In this document: positions 18,858-27,852 of the stretch, one piece after another
How positions within the stretch are numbered: the first letter of the stretch is position 1
Layout: each line of letters starts with the position of its first letter
Assembly (NCBI RefSeq): GCF_038719015.1
Contig: NZ_CP152276.1
Location: 2,647,501-2,711,500, forward strand
Length of the DNA: 64,000 bases
Source of the DNA: Nguyenibacter vanlangensis
GTDB taxonomy: Bacteria; Pseudomonadota; Alphaproteobacteria; Acetobacterales; Acetobacteraceae
Direction of reading: 5' to 3'
Notes under the pieces: generated by a model
What the model saw: only the letters and a program-made list of their open reading frames with translations
What the model was told of the DNA's origin: nothing
Databases searched by the model: none
Program-made: the position numbers and the translations under genes

Positions 18858-20267
18858 TCAGGCGGGCGGTTTGGGCCAGGCGTGTTGCGTTGGCCGCATC
18901 AACTCCCATGCGCGTGCCAGGCGAAGCACGCCGATATCGTCGAACCGGCGCCCGGCAATTTGCAGGCCGATAGGCAGGCCGGCTTGCGTGTAGCCACAAT
19001 TGATCGCGGCCGCTGGCTGTTCCGAGACGTTATGAACGCAGGTGTAGGCGATATCGTACATCAGCCCGGACTCGGGGTTCGCACACCAGGATTCAGCGGC
19101 AAATGCGGGCACGGGCGAAACGGGGGACAGGACGAAATTGAACCGGCCGGTCACCTGCGCAGTGCGCTGGCGCATCGCCAGGACGTTTTGGTAGGCCCGA
19201 TAGAACGCCTTTCCGCCGATAGCAGGCTGTTTCAGGAGGGCTTCGCGAAGCTGTGGGTGTAACCTCGCCTGCTGTTCTGGTGTCAGATCCTCCAGATCTA
19301 CCGCTGCCCGGATATGCATGAACGTGCTGAACCCATCGCGCATGGCGGGCTCGATCCAGTTCTCGACCAGTTCCACATCGGCACCATGCGCCTCAAAGGT
19401 TCGGGCGGCGCTCGTGACGGCCGCCTCCACCTCCGGGTCCAGGCACAGGCCGCTGCCGGGGTCCAGAAGCAGGCCCAGACGCAACCCCTTCAGGCTGGCA
19501 TGCGCCAGATCGCTCCAGGCCACAGGTTGGAAAGGGAGGCTCATGTAATCGCGGTCATCCGGCAGGGACATCACCTGCATCATGGTCGCCGCGTCGGCCA
19601 CATCCCGCGTGATGGGGCCCGTGACACGAAAGAAATAGGGCGGCAGGTGCGGCACGCGCCCCCAGCTCGGCTTCAGTCCGAATACGCCGCAGAAACCGGC
19701 GGGAATACGGATCGAGCCGCCGATATCGGTACCGACATGCAGCGGACCGTACCCAGCGGCGGCGGCGGCGGCGGCACCGGAACTGGAGCCGCCAGGGGTC
19801 TTGCTCAGATCCCACGGGTTGCGCGTTAGCGGATGGAAGCTGGACGGCGAGGCCGCCAGCAGACCGAAATCCGGCATGGTGGTCTTGGTAACCAGAATGG
19901 CGCCGGCTTCCCGCAGCCGCGCCATCGGCGGCGCATCCTGCGTCGCCGGCACCAAGTCCGTCGCCGCACTGCCCAGCGGGGACGGCACGCCCTTGCTGGC
20001 GATGTTTTCCTTCACGGTGACCGGCACGCCATCCAGCAGACCCAGCGGCGCATGATCGCGCCAGCGGGCCTCGGAGGCGCGCGCCTCCGCCAACGCGGCA
20101 TCGGCGCTCATGGCATAGGTGGCGTGAAGGGCCGGCTCCCATGCCTCGATCCGCTCCAGCACCGAGCGAACCACCTCGACGGGCGAAAGCGCGCCGCTGC
20201 GATACCGTTCCACCAGGCAAGCAGCACTCAGTTCGGCCGGCGAACCGGTCGTACATGTATCGTACAT
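18858..20267 (-). CDS. Amidase-signature hydrolase
   Basis: 469 residues with the Ser-Ser-Lys catalytic triad of the amidase signature family: Lys in VTVKEN near residue 86, the cis-Ser in TPGGSSSGAAAA near residue 158 and the nucleophile in GTDIGGSIRIPAGFCG near residue 178. Such enzymes hydrolyse carboxamides (indole-acetamide, aryl-amides, 6-aminohexanoate oligomers and others), so the substrate is open. It lies 49 bases from the MHS carrier stop and shares the strand with the TonB receptor, which suggests import followed by hydrolysis of an amide. Confidence 0.9.
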   Translation of the reverse strand: MYDTCTTGSPAELSAACLVERYRSGALSPVEVVRSVLERIEAWEPALHATYAMSADAALAEARASEARWRDHAPLGLLDGVPVTVKENIASKGVPSPLGSAATDLVPATQDAPPMARLREAGAILVTKTTMPDFGLLAASPSSFHPLTRNPWDLSKTPGGSSSGAAAAAAAGYGPLHVGTDIGGSIRIPAGFCGVFGLKPSWGRVPHLPPYFFRVTGPITRDVADAATMMQVMSLPDDRDYMSLPFQPVAWSDLAHASLKGLRLGLLLDPGSGLCLDPEVEAAVTSAARTFEAHGADVELVENWIEPAMRDGFSTFMHIRAAVDLEDLTPEQQARLHPQLREALLKQPAIGGKAFYRAYQNVLAMRQRTAQVTGRFNFVLSPVSPVPAFAAESWCANPESGLMYDIAYTCVHNVSEQPAAAINCGYTQAGLPIGLQIAGRRFDDIGVLRLARAWELMRPTQHAWPKPPA

Positions 20268-20315
20268 CTCAATTTCCTGAAGCTATCGTAGAATTATTAT
20301 ATTCGTTTTTGATTT

Positions 20316-21620
20316 CTATTCCGTATTTTCAGACGGAAAGAAAATGACCGTCATCATACTGACCATCATGGCCGCGAACAGATACCAGGCGGGGGCCATG
20401 ACATTGTGGGTGACGGCGATCAGCCAGGTGACGATCATGGGGGCGAACCCGCCGAAAATCGTCACGCCGCAACTATAGGATATGGACATTCCGGCAGCCC
20501 GGTGGCGACAGGGAAAGGCTTCGATCATCAGGGCGGTTCCCGCTCCCGTTCCGATGGCCCCCGTTGCAAAAAATAACGCCATGACTGAGAGAATAATGAA
20601 TGGCGACGCTTCCGATGCCAACAGGTGAAACAGCGGAAAGATCAGCAGCATCTGGAACACCCCAAGCCCCATTGGCAAGGATTTGCGCAGCCCCAGCCGA
20701 TCGGCGAGGCGCCCACCCAGCGGTCCGATGACAAGGATGGCCAACCCGGCGATGCAGGGTACGGAAAACGCGATGGTCTGGGAAAAACCGAGCGAACGCA
20801 CCAGATAAACCGGCATGTAATAGATCATGATATAGGTGGACACCGTACTCCCGGCCATCAGCAGAATCCCCTGCAGCAACGTCTTCCATTCGCTGACGAA
20901 GATGCCCGACCAGCGGACGGGGACAGCCTCCGCGGGAGGCGCCGATTCGCGCAGGGTGCTGCGAATATAAAGGCCGAGCGGCCCGATCAGCAGGGCGATC
21001 AGAAACGGAACGCGCCAGCCCCAGGCCTGCATAGAGGCTTCGGACATCAGTCCATGTACCGATACACCGACCAGGGCGCCGAAAAGCGCGGCCCCGCCCT
21101 GACTTGCCGCCTGCCAGCTCACCAACTCGCACCGACGGTCACGACTGGCGCTCTCAAGCAGCAAAGTCGTGGCGGTCCCGATCTCGCCCCCCGACGAAAA
21201 GCCCTGAAGCAGACGCCCGATAACGACCAGCAGCGACGCGGCGATGCCGAATCGCGCATAGTCCGGCGCGAACGCGATGGCGGCGGTTCCCACAACCATC
21301 AGGCCGATCGTCAATGTCAGAGCCGGCTTGCGGCCATGGCGGTCGGCATAATGGCCGATGATCGCGGCGCCGAACGGCCGGGCAAAGAAACCCACGCCGA
21401 ACGTTGCCAGCGCGACGAGCAACGAGAGCAGCTCGCTGCCGTCAGGAAAGAATGCCCGCGCGATATAGGTGGAGAAAAAACTATAGACGGTAAAATCATA
21501 AACTTCCAGGGCATTGCCCAGGACAGCGGCGATAATGGCGCTGATCGATGACGTTGCGGCGGCCTTGCTTTGGACGGCTGAAACCTCTGCTTCGGCGACG
21601 GCCGTCATGTTGCCAATCAT
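20316..21620 (-). CDS. MHS-family (metabolite:H+ symporter) MFS transporter
   Basis: 434 residues with 12 predicted membrane segments. The N-terminal NALEVYDFTVYSFFSTYIARAFFPDGSELLSLLVALATFGVGFFARPFGAAIIGHYADRHGRK contains the signatures of the ShiA/ProP/KgtP group, including the loop motif GxxaDrxGRK. The ATG at 21620 follows AAGG. It is the first gene of the unit MHS carrier-amidase-TonB receptor-M20 hydrolase. Substrate class is organic acid or amino-acid derivative by family; no finer call is possible. Confidence 0.88.
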   Translation of the reverse strand: MIGNMTAVAEAEVSAVQSKAAATSSISAIIAAVLGNALEVYDFTVYSFFSTYIARAFFPDGSELLSLLVALATFGVGFFARPFGAAIIGHYADRHGRKPALTLTIGLMVVGTAAIAFAPDYARFGIAASLLVVIGRLLQGFSSGGEIGTATTLLLESASRDRRCELVSWQAASQGGAALFGALVGVSVHGLMSEASMQAWGWRVPFLIALLIGPLGLYIRSTLRESAPPAEAVPVRWSGIFVSEWKTLLQGILLMAGSTVSTYIMIYYMPVYLVRSLGFSQTIAFSVPCIAGLAILVIGPLGGRLADRLGLRKSLPMGLGVFQMLLIFPLFHLLASEASPFIILSVMALFFATGAIGTGAGTALMIEAFPCRHRAAGMSISYSCGVTIFGGFAPMIVTWLIAVTHNVMAPAWYLFAAMMVSMMTVIFFPSENTE

Positions 21621-22008
21621 ATCGGTGCCTTTTCATCATACTTCCATTATTACCGTATCGATATGGACGCGATGTGGCATCGTAATTTTATTCATGGCTA
21701 TGAATAACGAGATCCGCCGCGCCCGACCACTCGTGTGTGTGCCAGGCGAACCGTCTCATCCTCAAATTCTTGCGTAAAACGTCGTTGCTTCGTCAGGGAT
21801 AGAGCCTTTCATGCTCAGAAAGCGGTCTCCACTTTTTCGAAGCAAATCCACGTTATCGTTATGCGCCCATTGCGTTGTTCAAGCCGATACGGATGGAATA
21901 TTTATGGGTTAGATTCTCGATCTGCAGAACTAGACCGCGGCGGCCGCCATGATCTGCGTCTTCCGTCCGGTTACCGTGCAATACAAAATAAAATATCAAT
22001 GGTGACCT
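21621..22008. other. Intergenic region with an IS3-type remnant
   Basis: Holds the presumed promoter of the MHS carrier unit and, at 21731-21793 on the minus strand, TKQRRFTQEFEDETVRLAHT, the start of an IS3-family OrfA. The remaining bases (about 21800-22008) show no gene. Confidence 0.5.
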
Positions 22009-22770
22009 CTATCGCGGCCAGTCGGCCGTGATCCGCTCCGCCAGATCGTCGAGGATCGACTGGGTGAGCGTTGCGACCTGATCGTCGGTCGTGGCGGGGC
22101 CCTGGCGGGTCAGGGTGGCGCGCTGGTGGATCAGCGGCTGGTGTTCGTCATGCGGGATGATCGACCAGTCGGCGGCCAGTGACGCGGTGCCGTCATGGGC
22201 GATGTCCAGACGGCTGATATTGACCGCCAGCCGCCAGGTGGCGGGCAGGATTTGTGGCTGGTCGGTCACGAACAGGTCGGTGCGGCTTTGTGCCAAGCGC
22301 GCCGTGATCAGGTCGGTGGCGCCCAGGGACTGGCGGCTGGCCCAGCGGCCGGTGGCGCTGCGTTCGATCCGGTTGCCGTCGCGGGCGATCAGGTCCTGGC
22401 CATCCAGATAATCGGGCAGGGTGACGCGGGCGACCGCGACGGTCGGCGTTGCCGGCGTGACGGCGCCGACCGGCACCGCACCGGTCGCGATGGCCGGCGC
22501 GCCCAGCGTGTAGAACCGCACCGGCGGCGACGCGCAGGCGGCGAGCAGGGCGGGGAGAACGAGGCCAGCCAGCCACGCCGGAACGCGTTGATCCCGGCGT
22601 GGGAGAGGCTGTTCTCCCAGCCGGTCTGCCGAGCGAGAGGGCCGCGAAGCGGGCCGCCCGGCGTGTGTTTCCGAGCACCGGAGCGGAGCGGCCTTGATGG
22701 CCGTGAGCACCGGAGCGCAAGAAACGCGCGTCGGATCGCCGGCAGACCGACGTGCAGAGCGGTTTTTCAT
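22009..22770 (-). CDS. PqiC/Mla-type ABC transport auxiliary lipoprotein
   Basis: 253-residue outer-membrane-directed lipoprotein of an MCE lipid transport system. The lipobox LLAACAS with invariant Cys lies unusually deep, near residue 80, and is followed by PPVRFYTLG and TLPDYLDGQDLIAR, both typical of the ABC_trans_aux family. The ATG overlaps the MCE gene stop (ATGA). The 60-odd residues between MKNR and RVPAWLAGLVLPALLAAC are Arg-rich and coded by a stretch with internal repeats, so an insertion has been placed into the signal-peptide region; an internal start close to the hydrophobic segment may be used instead. Confidence 0.82.
   Translation of the reverse strand: MKNRSARRSAGDPTRVSCAPVLTAIKAAPLRCSETHAGRPASRPSRSADRLGEQPLPRRDQRVPAWLAGLVLPALLAACASPPVRFYTLGAPAIATGAVPVGAVTPATPTVAVARVTLPDYLDGQDLIARDGNRIERSATGRWASRQSLGATDLITARLAQSRTDLFVTDQPQILPATWRLAVNISRLDIAHDGTASLAADWSIIPHDEHQPLIHQRATLTRQGPATTDDQVATLTQSILDDLAERITADWPR
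22673..22717. repeat. Repeat-bearing insertion in the pqiC-like signal region
   Basis: GAGCACCGGAGCG occurs twice (22673-22685 and 22705-22717) around a small hairpin GGCC-TTGAT-GGCC. The arrangement is unlike ordinary coding DNA and resembles small palindromic elements that insert into genes in frame. Confidence 0.5.
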
Positions 22771-23741
22771 GGGCGGCGTCCCATTAGGAGGAGTTGCGGA
22801 TTGCGTTCGACGTCGCTGGCGAAGCCGCGCAGGGCAGCGGCGGCGGCGGACAGGTCGCGCAGGGTGGAGTCGATGTTCGCGCGGTCGGCCGAGCGGGGCG
22901 ATGTCATGTCGTGCAGGGCGGACAGGCTCTCGCGGGCCTGGATCACCGTGTCGTTGGCGTTGCGCAGCACTTCGTGCAGGTCGGCGCCGCGGGCATCGAG
23001 CTGCTGGGTGCCGGTATTGGCCAGCCGGTCGATGGCCGTCAGCGTCGTACCCAGCCGTTGCTCCAGGTCCTGGATGGCGTGGGTCGCGCTGTCGACGGCG
23101 ATGCGCGAATGGTCGGAGGTCTCTTTGATGCTGTCGACCAGCGGAGGCAGGTCCTGATCCAGCCGTTCGCTCAACTGCTTGATGCTGGCGAGCGCTGCCT
23201 GGGCGTTGTCGGCCAGTTCCTTCAGGGGAAGCTGGGTCAGGGTTTCCTGCACCTTCTGGATCGCGGACTGGCGGGTCGGGATCTCAACCCGCTTGCCGGA
23301 TACGATGTCGGGGTGCAGGACCGCAGGGGCGGAGGGGTCGAAATCGAGGTCGATCTCCGCCTGGCCGGTGACGAAGCTTTGCATGTTCAGCGAGGCGCGC
23401 AGCCCGTGGTCGATCATGCTCTGCAGGGTCAGGCTGTGGTGGCTGCCTGACCTGCCGGCGATCGAGATGCGGTTGGGCTGGAGTTCGACCGTTACCGGGA
23501 TATAGGCGGCATGGGTTCGGGCATCATAGGTGATCGAGATGGAATCGACCGCGCCGACCCGGACCCCGCGGAATGTGACCGGGGCGCCGATGGTCAGGCC
23601 CGAGGTCGAGCCCTGGAACACCACCATGGCCTGCCGGGTGGGCGAGAAGAGGTTGAAATTGCCGAAGAAGACCAGGGCCCCCATGCCCAGGGCCACACCC
23701 CCGACGACAAAGGCGCCAACGATCGTTTCTCGATTTGCCAT
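22767..23741 (-). CDS. MlaD-family (MCE domain) lipid transport protein
   Basis: 324 residues: one N-terminal membrane anchor (IVGAFVVGGVALGMGALVFFGNF), an MCE domain at about residues 38-115 (VVFQGSTSGLTIGAPVTFRGVRVGAVDSI), then a long helical region with heptad-like periodicity and AAAALRGFASDVERNPQLLLMGRRP at the end. It forms the periplasmic substrate-binding ring of a Mla/Pqi-type transporter moving phospholipids between membranes. It lies between the ATPase and the auxiliary lipoprotein genes of the same operon. Confidence 0.92.
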   Translation of the reverse strand: MANRETIVGAFVVGGVALGMGALVFFGNFNLFSPTRQAMVVFQGSTSGLTIGAPVTFRGVRVGAVDSISITYDARTHAAYIPVTVELQPNRISIAGRSGSHHSLTLQSMIDHGLRASLNMQSFVTGQAEIDLDFDPSAPAVLHPDIVSGKRVEIPTRQSAIQKVQETLTQLPLKELADNAQAALASIKQLSERLDQDLPPLVDSIKETSDHSRIAVDSATHAIQDLEQRLGTTLTAIDRLANTGTQQLDARGADLHEVLRNANDTVIQARESLSALHDMTSPRSADRANIDSTLRDLSAAAAALRGFASDVERNPQLLLMGRRP

Positions 23742-23744
23742 GGG

Positions 23745-24560
23745 TCAGTCGGTCCTCCCGGACTCGGTTTCGCGTTCGCGTTCGCGGTGCATGAAGGCGT
23801 GGACTTGCGGTTCGTCGCAGTGATCGTGGAGCCAGGACGGCGCGCCGTGGGCGATCGGGGTCCTGGTCTTGGCGTCGAGGAAGATCCCGTCATCGGCGAT
23901 CTTGAACAGGCTGGGCAGTTCGTGGCTGACGATGACGATGGTGGCCCCCAGACCGTCGCGCAGGTTCAGGATCAGATCGTCCAGCCGGGCCGACGTGATC
24001 GGGTCCAGGCCGGCTGACGGCTCGTCGAAGAACAGGATATCCGGGTCTAGCGCCATCGCGCGTGCCAGCCCCGCGCGCTTCCTCATCCCGCCGCTGAGTT
24101 CCGACGGATACTGGTCGATGGCGTGCAGCATGCCCACCAGCCCCAGCTTCAGCTCCACCTGGTCGCGCACGGTGGTCGGGTCCATCTTCGTGAGCATCTG
24201 CATCGGCAGGGCGACATTTTCGCCGACCGTCAGCGAACTCCACAGCGCGGCGCTCTGGAACAGCACGCCGAAGCGCCGGCTGACCGCCTGCCGGTGGGCG
24301 TCGTCGGCCGTCCAGTAGGCGTCGCCATCGACCAGGTACTGGCCGGCGGCGGGGCGCAGCAGGCCGATCATGCTCTTGAGGACGGTGCTCTTGCCGCAGC
24401 CCGATCCGCCCATGACGGCGAAGATGCTGCCGCGCCGGATGTCGAAGGAAATATCCTTCTGGATCACTTTCAGCCCGAAGGCGAGCGTGACGCCCTGGAG
24501 GGACATCAGGATGTCGTCCCGCGTACCGCCCCGTCCGGGGGCCTGGGTGGGGGGTGCCAT
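23745..24560 (-). CDS. MlaF-like ABC transporter ATPase
   Basis: 271 residues. Walker A is GGSGCGKST, the signature LSGGMRKRAGLARAMALDP, and Walker B ILFFDEP followed by SAGLDPITSARLDDLI, the MlaF/Ttg2A pattern. I chose the ATG at 24560, which just overlaps the intergenic edge of the permease stop at 24562; the longer open frame is a shadow. The tail HRERERETESGRTD is charged and poorly conserved. It energises the MCE system of the neighbouring genes. Confidence 0.93.
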   Translation of the reverse strand: MAPPTQAPGRGGTRDDILMSLQGVTLAFGLKVIQKDISFDIRRGSIFAVMGGSGCGKSTVLKSMIGLLRPAAGQYLVDGDAYWTADDAHRQAVSRRFGVLFQSAALWSSLTVGENVALPMQMLTKMDPTTVRDQVELKLGLVGMLHAIDQYPSELSGGMRKRAGLARAMALDPDILFFDEPSAGLDPITSARLDDLILNLRDGLGATIVIVSHELPSLFKIADDGIFLDAKTRTPIAHGAPSWLHDHCDEPQVHAFMHRERERETESGRTD

Positions 24561-24561
24561 G

Positions 24562-25698
24562 TCAGATTCCGATCGTCGTCGCGATGATGGCGAAGATCGC
24601 GTCCAGCGCGATGACGCCCACGATCCCGACCACCACCGCGCGGGTTGCGGCCACGCCGACATCGGCGGCGCTGCGGCCGGCCTGCAGGCCGATGCGGCAA
24701 CTGGTCAGCCCGATCAGGGTGGCGAAGAAGATGCTCTTGACGAAGCCGAACACGAACTGGTTCAGCGCCACGGCATTGAGCGTCTGGTGAAGATAGCCGG
24801 CCCCGGTGACCGACAGCATGCTGATCGCGACCGCGAAGCCGCCCAGCATGCCGACCAGGCTGCCGTACAGGTACAGGAACGGCATGGTGGCGGTCAGGCT
24901 GAGGATCGACGGCAGGATGATATAGCTCGAGACCGGAATGCCGAAGACCGTCAGGGCGTCGATTTCCTCGTTGCCCTGCATGGTGGCGATGCGCGCGGCA
25001 TAGGCGCCGCCGGTGCGTCCGGCCATGATGATCGCCGTCATCACCGCCGACATCTCGCGCACCATGGCGATGCCGACCAGGCTGGCGACATAGATATCGG
25101 CCGCGAATTTGCGCAGCTGCACCGCGCCGACGAAGGCCAGGATCGCGCCGACCAGGAAGTTCACGACGCTGACGATCAGCAGCGCCGACGGGCCGGCGTC
25201 TCGGATGTTCGACATCAGGTCGGTCAGGCGCATCCGGCCGCGGCCGGTCACGCTGGCCACGCCGCCGCGGGCGGTCTCGATGCCCAGCTCGGTCACGGTG
25301 CCGATTTCGGTCAGGCTGTCGATGGTGACGGTGCCGATCGTGGCCAGTGGGGCGAAGCGACGGCGAGGCAAGGGTGGAGCGGGCGCGGGACGGTCGGGCA
25401 GCAGATCGAGTAGCTTGCGCGCCGCGTCCGGCAGGGTCTCGGCGCGCATGTCGAGTTGGGCCTGTGCCGCGCCCTGCTTGAGGGCCCACAAGAAGCCGAT
25501 CAGCCCGGTATCCCAGCGCCCCAGCCCGTCGGTGCTGAAGGTCAGGGGCTGGTTCGGCCGGGCCTGGTGCAGCCCGTCGGACGGGAAGTCGGGGACATGA
25601 CCCTGCTGCGCGATCCAGTCGCCGGACAGGACGATCACGTTGGCATTGTCGCCGGCATGCAGGGACCATTCCGGTTGGCCGCGATCGGTACTGTTCAC
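24562..25698 (-). CDS. MlaE-like permease with N-terminal STAS-like region
   Basis: 378 residues. Residues 1-100 look like a degenerate STAS/MlaB-type domain (VIVLSGDWIAQQG, FSTDGLGRWDTGLIGFLWAL), fused to a MlaE permease domain with GAILAFVGAVQLRKFAADIYVASLVGIAMVREMSAVMTAIIMAGRTGGAYAARI, the family signature. The fusion accounts for the absence of a separate mlaB gene. First gene of the operon permease-ATPase-MCE-lipoprotein. Confidence 0.92.
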   Translation of the reverse strand: MNSTDRGQPEWSLHAGDNANVIVLSGDWIAQQGHVPDFPSDGLHQARPNQPLTFSTDGLGRWDTGLIGFLWALKQGAAQAQLDMRAETLPDAARKLLDLLPDRPAPAPPLPRRRFAPLATIGTVTIDSLTEIGTVTELGIETARGGVASVTGRGRMRLTDLMSNIRDAGPSALLIVSVVNFLVGAILAFVGAVQLRKFAADIYVASLVGIAMVREMSAVMTAIIMAGRTGGAYAARIATMQGNEEIDALTVFGIPVSSYIILPSILSLTATMPFLYLYGSLVGMLGGFAVAISMLSVTGAGYLHQTLNAVALNQFVFGFVKSIFFATLIGLTSCRIGLQAGRSAADVGVAATRAVVVGIVGVIALDAIFAIIATTIGI

Positions 25699-25831
25699 AG
25701 CCTCTCCATATCGCAGTGTGTTTCCCAGGGCTTATAAAGCCGTGGAGGACTTCTCAACATGGACCAGAAGTCCGAGAGAGTTCAGCATATGGAATACCGA
25801 TTGTCTGTATCAATTCCCCTTCCAACATACT

Positions 25832-25969
25832 GCGGGTCACGTCACCCTTGCCGGGCAGTTCGATCTTGAGCACCTCGGCTCCGAACCATGCAAGCATCTG
25901 TGTGCAAGACGGACCGGCCTGCACACCGGTAAAATCGATAACTTTGATGCCTTCGAGCGGAAGCGTCAT
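25832..25969 (-). pseudogene. frc: Formyl-CoA transferase (class III CoA-transferase), N-terminal fragment
   Basis: The start [46 protein letters not shown] matches the beginning of formyl-CoA:oxalate CoA-transferases. After about 46 residues homology ends abruptly near 25832 and the frame runs on into unrelated sequence to 25754. It is a remnant of oxalate catabolism or a related CoA-transfer route. Confidence 0.75.
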
Positions 25970-26135
25970 CGGAACCCCCAACGGTGCGGTGTTGCACAGA
26001 TGTCAAACCACACAAGCCGACAGACGGAGGTTGATACGCATCAATTCTATCTTGGAATTTATAAATATTCTGATGCGTACAATTATTTTACAATCAGATA
26101 TTTCGCATGCTAAAGGCATGCGTACCGGACCATGA

Positions 26136-26456
26136 CTCCGTACGAAACGCATTTCCGGTTGGCGGGCCACGATCGCTTCCGCATCGGCGGCGTCATTCTT
26201 CTGACGCTTGACGAACGGACGGACATATTGCGGCGGGATCAGTTTTACCTCGTGCCCCGCATTCATTAGTTCGCGCACCCAGTAATGGGCGCTGCCACAC
26301 ACCTCACCACAAGTGCCGGTGGTTGGCTCACCATGAAGTGTAGAAACTGTGGGTGACGAATTTTCTTGCGGAACAGCAATTCGCTCGTCAGGGATGACGC
26401 GTGAGTCTGGAGGGCTGTCTTAGCCAGATCCACTCCAATCAACACGTTGGCATATC
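26136..26456 (-). mobile_element. IS110-family transposase remnant
   Basis: The minus strand carries LIGVDLAKTALQTHASSLTSELLFRKK and, in a shifted frame, CGSAHYWVRELMNAGHEVKLIPPQYVRPFVKRQKNDAADAEAI, consecutive parts of the IS110 N-terminal DEDD domain. A small deletion near 26305 breaks the frame and the element ends at about 26136 without its C-terminal domain. Confidence 0.8.
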
Positions 26457-26459
26457 GCG

Positions 26460-26699
26460 ATGCCGTTCGGGGAGAACGGCATCCACCTCATCTCACAACC
26501 TGACAATACCAACAGCTTGCCCCGCCAATACTCTCTCAAAGGTATCGATCTTAGCCAGCATTGCATCAAGGAACTGAGCGTTGTTGCCCATGCTCTCAGT
26601 ACAAGGCCACGAATAACACTCGAATGGCGAATGTCCGCGGAAGCGCTCGACCAACAACTCAAACAGGATATGATCGAAGGTGTTGCAACGACCGGTTGA
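26460..26699 (+). mobile_element. IS30-family transposase C-terminal remnant
   Basis: DNTNSLPRQYSLKGIDLSQH and ELSVVAHALSTRPRITLEWRMSAEALDQQL up to GVATTG-stop is the C-terminus of an IS30 transposase (canonical N-G-L-R-Q-Y-F and RPRKTLG motifs altered). The N-terminal two thirds are missing. Confidence 0.75.
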
Positions 26700-27002
26700 A
26701 TCCGCCCAGATCCCTCGATCCGATACTCCGAGAGACTGACCGAAGCTGAAAGCGCTACCTCGGTCGGCAGCATCGGCGATTCCTATAAAAATGCCATGGC
26801 TGAAAGCATCATTGGCCTTTTCAAGACCAATGTCATCAAGTTCCTTGCCCATGGAGGTCTGCGAGCAGGTCGAATGGGAGACTCCCAAATGGATCGACTA
26901 GTAACGACACACGCCGACACAACGCCTTTGGTTGCATCACGCCGATCGAAGCAGAGGAGACCTTCGACGCAAACTTGAACGCTCACGAAAAAGCAGCTTA
27001 AT
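26700..27002 (+). mobile_element. IS3-family OrfB C-terminal remnant
   Basis: IRYSERLTEAESATSVGSIGDSYKNAMAESIIGLFKTNVI is the DDE-region of an IS3 OrfB. After a frameshift at about 26850 the end continues ITPIEAEETFDANLNAHEKAA-stop at 26940-26999. Several frame breaks show decay. Confidence 0.75.
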
Positions 27003-27206
27003 CATAGGACCAGAAACTCTTTGGAGCTTACCTCCCGCAAAGGGCAGAAGGGATGGAAACCGTCGGGGATTGCGACAACGATCAGTCATACTGACATTCG
27101 ACATCGGGCAATTTTTGCCGTACAAAGTGCTCGACAAGACACTCAGGCCGTCTCAATGTCCTGCCAAAACATGTTTCCTAGAATTTTCAACTCCGAACTT
27201 CACGTT
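27003..27206. other. Short region without recognisable genes
   Basis: About 200 bases between the IS3 remnant and the pta remnant. Short open frames are present on both strands but none resembles a known family. Confidence 0.4.
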
Positions 27207-27850
27207 TCAATGGACCGATTGGCCGGCCAGATAATGTGCATACAGCGAGCCGACTACGGCAGACACAAAGCGCGCTTGTACATTATCGGCGCGACTGGTC
27301 AAGAGCACCGGAACACGGACCCCCAACACGATCCCAGCCGAATCGGCTTCGGCCATAAAAATCAGATTTTTGCTGAACATATTGCCAGATTCAAGATCGG
27401 GTGCCACAAGGATCTGGGCCTGCCCTGCGACAGGGAAAACTATCCGTTTGATTCTTGCGGCCTCGGGATTGACGGCGTTATCCATCGCTAGTGGCCCGTC
27501 CAGAATACCGCCTGCTATCTGCCCGCGCTCGGACATTTTGCACAGAGATGCGGCGTCGATAGTAATTGGAATCTTCGCAGTAATTGTCTCCATGGCCGAT
27601 AGAATCGCGACATGGGGGGGGGCCTAGACCAAGTCCGATGTGCAGATCAATGGCGTTCTGAACAATGTCACGCTTGTCATCGAGAGATGGGGAAAATATT
27701 GATAGCACCATCTGTAACGAATATAATATTGTCGTAGCGGGGATCCGCAATCAAAAAAACATGGCTGACGCGGCGCGCTGTCCGAAGGCTCCCATCGCCT
27801 CCCACCACTGCATGCATCAGCACGTCAGTCTCCAGGCTGTTAATTTCTGC
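27207..27850 (-). pseudogene. pta: Phosphate acetyl/butyryltransferase, truncated and frameshifted
   Basis: Three frame segments make up the C-terminal two thirds of a PTA_PTB enzyme: SLETDVLMHAVVGGDGS to FVTDGAINI, then SLDDKRDIVQNAIDLHIGLGL, then METITAKIPITIDAASLCKMSERGQIAGGILDGPLA to the natural end. The breaks fall at a CCCC run (about 27690) and a run of nine G (27614-27622). The 5' end is cut off at the ISL3 boundary. Either decay or homopolymer miscounting would explain the internal shifts; the 5' loss is real. Confidence 0.8.
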
Positions 27851-27852
27851 TG

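Noticed and set aside
20625..21551. 308-codon plus-strand frame opposite the MHS transporter
   Set aside because: No hydrophobic or family pattern; the opposite strand encodes a complete transporter.
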